64,000 bases of DNA from Bacillota bacterium (GTDB lineage: Bacteria > Bacillota > Dethiobacteria > DTU022). The stretch covers positions 1 through 64,000 of the forward strand of contig JAKOVL010000190.1 of NCBI GenBank assembly GCA_029782095.1, read 5' to 3'. Positions 57,947-64,000 of this stretch are shown here, piece by piece. Below the pieces are notes generated by a model. It was not told where the DNA came from and made no database searches. It was given only the letters and a program-made list of their open reading frames with translations. Both the position numbers and the translations under genes were made by a program. The first letter of the stretch is position 1; every line of letters starts with the position of its first letter.

Positions 57947-59326
57947 TTAAAGGGGTTCAAAACGGCACGTAAAATGCCTTAAAACCGGGGTTTCATATAC
58001 CAGCTTAAAGCCTTTGTACTTGTGGCGGTTTTGAAAGACATGAATAACGCTGTTTGCCACAAACTCAAGGTGGGTATTGGTGTATACCCGGCGGGGTATG
58101 GCCAATCTAACCAGTTCCAGGCGAGGATAGATGATCTTTCCGGTCTCGGCATCCTTTTCGGCAAAAGCACAGGACCCAAGCTCAGTGGCCCTGATCCCGC
58201 TTTCAACATATAGAGCTACCACCAGGGCTATGCCGGGGAATTCCTCTTGCGGAATATGGGGGAAGAATTTTTTGGCATCCAGATAGACAGCATGCCCCCC
58301 GGCAGGAACAACCACGGGCACGCCGGCCGCTTCCAACTGCGACGCCAGCTGCGCGACCTGCCCGGTTCGATGGCGCAGATAGGGTATTTCCATGGCTTCT
58401 TTAAGGCCCACGGCCAGCGCTTCCATATCCCTTCCAGCCATGCCGCCATAAGTGGGAAATCCCTCGTAAATGATTGAAAGCTGCGCGGCCTGTTGATAAA
58501 GCGACCGGTCTTTCAGGGCTATAAAACCTCCGATATTGACCAGCCCGTCCTTTTTGGAGCTCATCAAACAGCCATGGCCATAGGAAAACATTTCCCGGGC
58601 TATCTCTATAATCTCCTTATTTTGATAGCCGGCTTCCCTTTCCCTGATGAAGAAGCAGTTCTCCGCAAAGCGCGCCATATCAAAAAATAGAGGAACATTG
58701 TAATGTGAGGCCAGTTCAGCCGCCGCTCTAATATTTTCCATGGACACAGGCTGGCCGCCGTTATTGTTGCAGGTTACCGTAATTAGAATAAAGGGAACCT
58801 TTTCCGGTCCATATTCCTTCAAAGTCGACTCCAGTTTGTTTAAATCCAGGTTCCCTTTAAACGGATGAACTACTTCAGGGTGCATCCCTTCTTCGATAAC
58901 CAGGTCTAACGGCCGCCCTCCCTTAAGCGCCAGGTGCCCCCGTGTGGTGTCAAAATGCATGTTGCCGGGGATAATATCCCCTGGCTTTACCATCATTTCC
59001 GTAAAAATATGTTCTGCGCCGCGCCCCTGGTGAACCGGCAAGACATGATCAAAACCGGTGATCGCAGTTACGGTTTCCTTGAGGCGATAAAAACTCCTGG
59101 AGCCCGCATAGGATTCATCACCCACCAGCAAAGAGGCCCACTGGGCCTGGCTCATGGCCGCAACCCCGCTGTCTGTAAGCAAATCAATATAGACATCTTC
59201 TGCCTTAAGATTAAAACAATTGTAACCTGCTTCAACAATCAGCTTCTCTCTCTCTTCCCTGGTCGTGTAACGCAGGGGCTCAACCACCTTGATCTTAAAA
59301 GGTTCTGGATTAATATTCTTTTCCAA
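57947..59326 (-). CDS. Tryptophanase-like beta-eliminating lyase
   Basis: 459-aa PLP enzyme of the tryptophanase/tyrosine phenol-lyase family. The PLP Lys is in MSSKKDGLVNIGGF. Positions that separate the two activities point to tryptophanase: FDTTRGH rather than FTTTRYH, ELGS rather than ERG (the phenol-binding Arg is absent), and LRHFT rather than LRFFT near the C-terminus. The expected reaction is tryptophan to indole, pyruvate and ammonia, but another beta-substituted amino acid is possible. The track starts at 59401. TTG 59326 has AGAGAGG about 8 nt upstream and gives the family length. Confidence 0.88.
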   Translation of the reverse strand: MEKNINPEPFKIKVVEPLRYTTREEREKLIVEAGYNCFNLKAEDVYIDLLTDSGVAAMSQAQWASLLVGDESYAGSRSFYRLKETVTAITGFDHVLPVHQGRGAEHIFTEMMVKPGDIIPGNMHFDTTRGHLALKGGRPLDLVIEEGMHPEVVHPFKGNLDLNKLESTLKEYGPEKVPFILITVTCNNNGGQPVSMENIRAAAELASHYNVPLFFDMARFAENCFFIREREAGYQNKEIIEIAREMFSYGHGCLMSSKKDGLVNIGGFIALKDRSLYQQAAQLSIIYEGFPTYGGMAGRDMEALAVGLKEAMEIPYLRHRTGQVAQLASQLEAAGVPVVVPAGGHAVYLDAKKFFPHIPQEEFPGIALVVALYVESGIRATELGSCAFAEKDAETGKIIYPRLELVRLAIPRRVYTNTHLEFVANSVIHVFQNRHKYKGFKLVYETPVLRHFTCRFEPL

Positions 59327-59474
59327 AAAGATCAACCTCTCTAGAAGTTTTGGCAAAGCGGCTGCGCCATGGTGCCGGGACCTTGAAAGCAGCCGCTTCA
59401 AGAGGGATCATCGCGTCGTGTATGCGGTATCGTTGAAAATAAAATTACCTGTCATCTTTACGGCCTGCTTTGTT

Positions 59475-60686
59475 TTAAACGACCCGCAGCTCTCGGACTG
59501 GATATTTATTTAATTCCCTTAAGCCGTCTTCTGTGAAGATGCAGGTACTGCCCACCCATACTCCCTTGGTAAAGCCCGGCCCGATGGGATAGGCCAGCAC
59601 TTGCACACAGAAACCCGGTTTAAAGACAAAATCAAGATGGGATTGCTTTTGCTTGCTGGGAAATTCCGGGTTGGTCTGCCCGACAAAAGGCAGCGAGTTG
59701 TAGTTGCACCAGCCGGAAACCAGTTGTGCGGCCATATAGCCCTCCTTTCTGAAAGGCTCCATGAATCTGTCCACATCACTGCCCTTCATGCCCGGTTTGA
59801 GTTCACGGATCACCTGTTCATGAACCGAGGCGGCCAGCTCGAACATGCGGCGATATTCCGGGGTCGGCTCTCCCAGGAAATAGGTGCCCATGATCTTGGT
59901 GTAGTACATGCCGTATCCCACCGGCAGTTCCGTCATAATCAGATGACCCTCTTCAACAGTGCGATTGGTGGGCCAAAAATCGGGATAGGGCCAGCTCTGG
60001 TTTGACATGGGCCAGGAGCTCAAATGCATCATGCAAAGATTGCCTTTGTGCATAAAAGCAACCTGTTCGGCGACACGGCGCAGGTCGGCATGGCTCATAC
60101 CCGGTCGGGTGGCATGAACTACTGCTTCATGGCAAAGATCATTCAGCGCGGCGGCCCGTTCAATCAGCGCAATTTCCTCTTCGCTTTTTACGGAGCGGAT
60201 GCATTCATACCATTCGCTCACATCCAGGAATTCTGCCTCTGGAAAATCCTCGAGAAAGCGCTTGTAATGCTCGTAGGGAATGGTAATGGGCAGGAAATAG
60301 TTGACGGCCGGGCCGACAATGCCAATCCTGCCTTTCTCCAGGCCAAGCTCCTTTAACCGGGCGCTTACGGTTGCCTCAAGCTCCACGCCGGCGCGCACAT
60401 CTTGAATGGGGCTAATATCCCTGGCATTTTGTGCATGCAGCGGCATGCCGATATGCAAAGTCGGAGCTTCCTTTGCCGGAAATACCACGTAGGTCTGCCC
60501 GATCCCGGCATAATTTGATAAATACTGGGCGTTAATCTGGCCCGTATCGCTGCCTGCCAGGGAGGTGGATCCGTTGATGATCAGGCAATCCAGGCCCTCT
60601 TCCTGCATCGCTTCTGCCAGCAGGCGATAGCGCCGCTTGTATTCCTCTTCTGAAAATGGCGGAAAATAATGATTGGGCTCTAACAT
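59475..60686 (-). CDS. M24-fold (creatinase-type) hydrolase lacking metal ligands
   Basis: 403-aa protein with the creatinase N-domain and a pita-bread C-domain. Aminopeptidase-type members need five ligands: Asp, Asp, His, Glu, Glu. Where these should be, I find MTELPVGYG, YYTKIMGTYFLG, CNYNSLPF, CVQVLAYPIG and GVWVGSTCIF, so by eye none is kept. It is therefore probably not a metal peptidase. It may act like creatinase on a C-N bond, or like other non-peptidase M24 members such as ectoine hydrolase. The length equals creatinase. RBS AAAAGGGG precedes the ATG. Confidence 0.82.
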   Translation of the reverse strand: MLEPNHYFPPFSEEEYKRRYRLLAEAMQEEGLDCLIINGSTSLAGSDTGQINAQYLSNYAGIGQTYVVFPAKEAPTLHIGMPLHAQNARDISPIQDVRAGVELEATVSARLKELGLEKGRIGIVGPAVNYFLPITIPYEHYKRFLEDFPEAEFLDVSEWYECIRSVKSEEEIALIERAAALNDLCHEAVVHATRPGMSHADLRRVAEQVAFMHKGNLCMMHLSSWPMSNQSWPYPDFWPTNRTVEEGHLIMTELPVGYGMYYTKIMGTYFLGEPTPEYRRMFELAASVHEQVIRELKPGMKGSDVDRFMEPFRKEGYMAAQLVSGWCNYNSLPFVGQTNPEFPSKQKQSHLDFVFKPGFCVQVLAYPIGPGFTKGVWVGSTCIFTEDGLRELNKYPVRELRVV

Positions 60687-60773
60687 AAAAGCACCCCTTT
60701 TCTTTTAATTGGTAAAGAAATGTGTCCCGGAAGAGAGGCAAGGCTCTCTTCCGGCAGAATCTCCTTTTACCTT

Positions 60774-62537
60774 TCAACCGCTATGTTTTGACACCGCTGT
60801 TTTTGGCGGCCCTGCCGGCAGCTTGACCCATTTTGCCACCAGGGGTGATATCAGCATGGCCATCACATAAGCTACAATCAGCAGGACAGGGAACATCTTG
60901 ATCCAGGAGCCAAACCACATCAGCCCCAGGGGCGGGGCCACTGCAGCCGGAATTTGGGCGTGGCTTCGACTAATACTGATGAAACTGACCACAATGCTGA
61001 TAATGAAAGAATTGACGAAAGAAATGGGCAAGCAGTTCAGGGCGGTGAACTTAAAAGTGCCCGGGCTGGCTTTCGCTTTAGCCGCCAGCGCACCGCCCCA
61101 TTTGGGCGAGGGTATGGTCAGCCAGATGATTAAGCCGACTGCCAGCGACAGCAAGACAGAACTGATCATCATGGCCGCCGCCGGGGGCGCCGCTGCGAGA
61201 GCCTGGGGCGGCATACCGCGGCGGGCCAATAAGGTCGCTACCAGGCCCATCATGGTCGACATGACTAAAGTCATAATCAGCCCCACTGAGCGTTTGCGCT
61301 GCTCCATGGTGCCCCGCCTGATCTCACCTGCATCGCTGGCCACACGAATGTGGGCGTCGCTGGTGGCAAAGGTGCAGCACGGATGGATATAGCCGGCCTT
61401 GACATCGGCCATGCGCCGGTAGTCCAGGCCCTCAGGAATGTAAAAGCTGCCGCTGACCAGCCGTGAACGGCAGAAACCGCACTCGCCGCTGCGGCATTGG
61501 CTGGGAGCGGCAATGCCCGCACGCTCCATGGCTACCAGAATGCTTTCACCGCTTTTGGCTGGGATAATCTTGCTTTGATCGTACATGTCGACCCGAAGCC
61601 TGAATGTTTTACCAACTGCGGCGGCGGGAAAAGCGCGATCTTTTTCAGGATTCTTATATTCCCCAAACAGCTCATGGCGGACACGCCGCCGGGGCAATCC
61701 CAGCCTGGCTATCTCCTGCTCCAGATATTTATGCATATCCACAGGGCCGCATACAAAAATGGAGTAGTCAGCGGCAGGGGCGTACTTCTTAATCAGCTCC
61801 GCAGTGATAAAGCCGTGTTCATAGCCTTCCGCGCCCGGATCATCGCTTAATACATGGACTACTTTAACCTTGTCGCAGGAAGCGGCCAGGGCCTCCAGCT
61901 CCTCTTTCAGCAGAATTTCATCGGCTCTCCTGCTTCCATAAAGCAAGGTAAGGGTGGCCTCTTCCGTCCCATCGGCAATGGCCTGGGCCAGGGCATAAAA
62001 GGGGGTAACACCGCTCCCGCCGGCCAGGCCGACAATGTTCGGCGCATCGCGGAGGGGCTCATAAACAAATTCGCCCAGCGGAGCGGAAGCCTCAATAACC
62101 GTCCCAACCTGCCAGTTGTCAAAAATGAAATTGGAAGCAAAGCCGTCCTCCTGGCGCTTGATGGTGAGCACATATCTACCTTTAAGGGCCTCGGCAGGGG
62201 CGGAGCTTATCGAGTAGGGGCGGGTAATAAAGGACTCGCCGATTTTCAGTTTTACGCTTAAGTATTGGCCTGCACGGAAATAAGCCAACGATTTAGTCTC
62301 CGTACCGGGAGCAGGTTCAAGGGTGTAGCTTTTTGCGTTTCCCGCATGCTCTTTAATTGCCGTAATTGCCAAATACTGGACCCTGGGGTGAAGCGCCCGC
62401 GCAACCCGGTTAGCGTTATATTCGCTTTGGGGCAGGTCTGCGCTGGCAGCATTGATTATGCTCCTGCGTTTGGAGATAATCTTCTCAAAACCGGCAAGAT
62501 CCAGACGCTCCAGGTATCTGGTAATATCTTTACCCAT
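60774..62537 (-). CDS. Flavin reductase-ferredoxin-membrane domain fusion protein
   Basis: 587-aa multidomain electron carrier. Residues about 55-160 are an FAD-binding FR-type domain (TRPYSISSAP). Residues 165-300 are an NAD(P)-binding domain (GLAGGSGVTPFYALAQ, IFVCGPVDMHKYLE). Residues 310-400 are a plant-type 2Fe-2S ferredoxin domain (CRSGECGFC ... HPCC). The last 165 residues form a membrane domain with four hydrophobic segments (VGLIMTLVMSTMMGLVATLL and following). The membrane fusion is unusual. It should move electrons from NAD(P)H to a partner, perhaps the adjacent FAD oxidoreductase, whose gene ends 1 bp before this ATG. Confidence 0.85.
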   Translation of the reverse strand: MGKDITRYLERLDLAGFEKIISKRRSIINAASADLPQSEYNANRVARALHPRVQYLAITAIKEHAGNAKSYTLEPAPGTETKSLAYFRAGQYLSVKLKIGESFITRPYSISSAPAEALKGRYVLTIKRQEDGFASNFIFDNWQVGTVIEASAPLGEFVYEPLRDAPNIVGLAGGSGVTPFYALAQAIADGTEEATLTLLYGSRRADEILLKEELEALAASCDKVKVVHVLSDDPGAEGYEHGFITAELIKKYAPAADYSIFVCGPVDMHKYLEQEIARLGLPRRRVRHELFGEYKNPEKDRAFPAAAVGKTFRLRVDMYDQSKIIPAKSGESILVAMERAGIAAPSQCRSGECGFCRSRLVSGSFYIPEGLDYRRMADVKAGYIHPCCTFATSDAHIRVASDAGEIRRGTMEQRKRSVGLIMTLVMSTMMGLVATLLARRGMPPQALAAAPPAAAMMISSVLLSLAVGLIIWLTIPSPKWGGALAAKAKASPGTFKFTALNCLPISFVNSFIISIVVSFISISRSHAQIPAAVAPPLGLMWFGSWIKMFPVLLIVAYVMAMLISPLVAKWVKLPAGPPKTAVSKHSG

Positions 62538-62538
62538 T

Positions 62539-63999
62539 TTAACGACCTCCCGCTATTTCGCCCATTACTTGCTTGGCCGCAAGATCACCGGAGGTGTAGG
62601 TTGGCAAATAGCCGGAAAGGCGCACTCCGTGGCTCCCGACAAATTTAAGCCCGGGGATAGTCTGCTCCATGCTTTCTGAGAAAGTCCGTGCAATCATGCC
62701 ATCCCACCGGTCGGAGAAATAACCGTAAATCGCGCCTTGCGGCGAGCCTAAATAACGGGCAAAAGTAATCGGTGTGGCGATGACGAGCTCTTCAATGCTG
62801 TCTCGGATGCGAATGCCCATGGTATCCTCATAGCGCTTAATTAAATTTAAAGCGTACTCACGTTTAATCGCGGTGTAGTTTTCCGGGGTGACATCTCCCC
62901 AGCCCTCATCGGTAAACAAGCAGGTGATGCCAAAATGGGTGGTTCCCTCCGGGCTGGCATTGGGATTAACAATATTGAGGCAGGTTGCCGCAAGATTGTT
63001 ATTTGTTTCACGAGAAAAACAACGACGATACATGGTTGCACTATCGGGGGAAATGCTGATAAATACGTTGTAATCCTTAATGCCCAATTCTTCGGGAGAT
63101 TTGTCAAGACCCATCAATATGGTGAATCCCCGCCCGCCAAACGTACGGGCATTGGCCTTCTTCAATTCATATTCCGGGATTAGACTTGGATCATCAATCA
63201 GCTTGCTATAAACTACGTGGGGGAAAACGTTGGAAATGACGTGGCTGGTCCGGACAACCTCCCCGTCAGCGGTAACGACACCGGAAATGCGCCCCTTGTG
63301 GGTTATGATTTTCGCAACCTCCCGGTTATACCAGAAATCGCAGCCGAACTGGCGGGCGCGCTTTTCTATGGCTACCGAAATCTCATGGGAACGCATTTTG
63401 GGCAAGTAGGCGCCGTTGCTGAGATAACTATCGAGCATCTTAAAATAGCGCACGGCGTCCAGGGTGTACAAATCTCCTCCCTGGTAGGGCCAGTAAGCGC
63501 TCAGAATGTCGATGCAGCGCTGCGGCATTTCAATGGCCTTCCATGCTTCCATGACTGAAGCGCCGCAGAGGCGCGCAAAATTGCTGTACCTTGTACGCAA
63601 AACCTCCGGATCGGGCTTGCCCCGGCACAGGCCTAAATATTCTAAGCCTTCATCAATTTCACTGCATGCCTCGAAAAAACGATTGAGGGCAGGCGTGCAA
63701 CCGGGGCACTGCGACTCCATGTACGCTATGAATTTATCCCGGCCATGGGGGACGGTGGCGTCCAGTTCTCGTCCCTTTTCGCTTTCCACTATAACGCGGA
63801 AGGCATCGGGTATGGGGAGCCATTCCACCTCAATCCCCAGCTCATCAAACAGGTGCCCGAGCAGACCGCGAGCCGGACCTTCACCGAAATCAGAGACCTC
63901 ATGAAGTGTGGCTTCAAACTCAAAACGGCCGCGCCGGAAACTGGTGGCGCAACCGCCGGGAAGGTTATGCTTTTCTATAACCAGTGTCTTGAGACCCAT
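62539..63999 (-). CDS. CrtI/phytoene desaturase-like FAD oxidoreductase (partial)
   Basis: 486 residues visible of a flavin amine-oxidase/CrtI-type NAD(P)/FAD oxidoreductase. The N-terminal GxGxxG dinucleotide motif lies beyond the window. The visible part begins at the following LVIEKHNLPGGCATSF. The C-terminal FAD segment is GLKFVGSHGVRLSGYLPTYTSGDLAAKQVMGE. The true start is outside, and the ATG at 63999 is only the first seen. Its gene is followed after 1 bp by the flavin reductase-ferredoxin gene, which may supply its electrons. The substrate is unknown. Confidence 0.8.
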   Translation of the reverse strand: MGLKTLVIEKHNLPGGCATSFRRGRFEFEATLHEVSDFGEGPARGLLGHLFDELGIEVEWLPIPDAFRVIVESEKGRELDATVPHGRDKFIAYMESQCPGCTPALNRFFEACSEIDEGLEYLGLCRGKPDPEVLRTRYSNFARLCGASVMEAWKAIEMPQRCIDILSAYWPYQGGDLYTLDAVRYFKMLDSYLSNGAYLPKMRSHEISVAIEKRARQFGCDFWYNREVAKIITHKGRISGVVTADGEVVRTSHVISNVFPHVVYSKLIDDPSLIPEYELKKANARTFGGRGFTILMGLDKSPEELGIKDYNVFISISPDSATMYRRCFSRETNNNLAATCLNIVNPNASPEGTTHFGITCLFTDEGWGDVTPENYTAIKREYALNLIKRYEDTMGIRIRDSIEELVIATPITFARYLGSPQGAIYGYFSDRWDGMIARTFSESMEQTIPGLKFVGSHGVRLSGYLPTYTSGDLAAKQVMGEIAGGR

Positions 64000-64000
64000 C

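Noticed and set aside
57947-59326. Tyrosine phenol-lyase as the identity of the PLP lyase
   Set aside because: The phenol-binding Arg (ERG) and the Phe of LRFFT are replaced by Leu (ELG) and His (LRHFT), as in tryptophanase.

Overview
The window looks like chromosomal DNA of an anaerobic, endospore-forming member of the Bacillota (Clostridia-like), fairly GC-rich. The reasons are the conserved Gram-positive block thrS-infC-rpmI-rplT-ysgA-like-pheS-pheT-zapA-cvpA-polX-mutS2, a T-box leader before pheS, the sporulation genes ytxC and a spo0E-like gene, and non-pyrrolysine MttB-type methyltransferases. No rRNA, CRISPR array, phage or transposase gene was found. One tRNA gene, tRNA-Val(GAC), is present.

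Region 1 (about 0-20.4 kb) is an accessory catabolic locus. A plus-strand operon (60-7000) encodes an SDR oxidoreductase, an FGGY kinase and two GlcD/AGPS-type FAD dehydrogenases flanking an EtfB-EtfA pair. It meets tail to tail an 11-gene minus-strand operon (18587 down to 6997): opine dehydrogenase-like protein, MttB-like protein, Asp/Glu racemase-like protein, second MttB-like protein, PanB-like protein, an OpuC-type quaternary-amine ABC transporter, an Fe-ADH homologue and a proline racemase-family enzyme. This operon starts at a consensus sigma-54 promoter (TGGCAC-N5-TTGCA). Upstream lie three palindromes of the form GCAA-N6-TTGC and a divergent PAS-AAA-Fis sigma-54 activator. I infer import and breakdown of a betaine or other N-methylated amino-acid or opine-like compound. 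The substrate is unknown, and no corrinoid protein or activase is visible.

Region 2 (20.6-27.6 kb) holds an M20 peptidase, a DUF5058-like membrane protein with a membrane partner, alanine dehydrogenase and an ADP-forming acyl-CoA synthetase, with intergenic repeats between them. It suggests peptide or amino-acid use with ATP recovery.

Region 3 (28-46.5 kb) is housekeeping: a class A PBP with C-terminal FN3 domains, mutS2, a 3-methyladenine glycosylase, polX, cvpA, zapA, pheT/pheS with T-box, an RNA methyltransferase, rplT, rpmI, infC (ATT start), thrS and ytxC. PolX appears to have lost all three polymerase catalytic aspartates.

Region 4 (46.7-55.8 kb) is mixed: thiolase, diacylglycerol kinase-like protein, GlcD/GlcF pair, DNA methyltransferase, LemA, TGS-type GTPase, tRNA-Val, macro-domain protein and a Spo0E-like phosphatase whose promoter suggests a leaderless mRNA.

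Region 5 (55.9 kb to the end) is a second, minus-strand catabolic cluster: metallo-beta-lactamase-fold hydrolase, BKACE enzyme, tryptophanase-like lyase, an M24-fold protein without the usual metal ligands, a flavin reductase-ferredoxin-membrane fusion and a CrtI-like FAD oxidoreductase cut by the window edge. Its pathway is not recognisable from known clusters.
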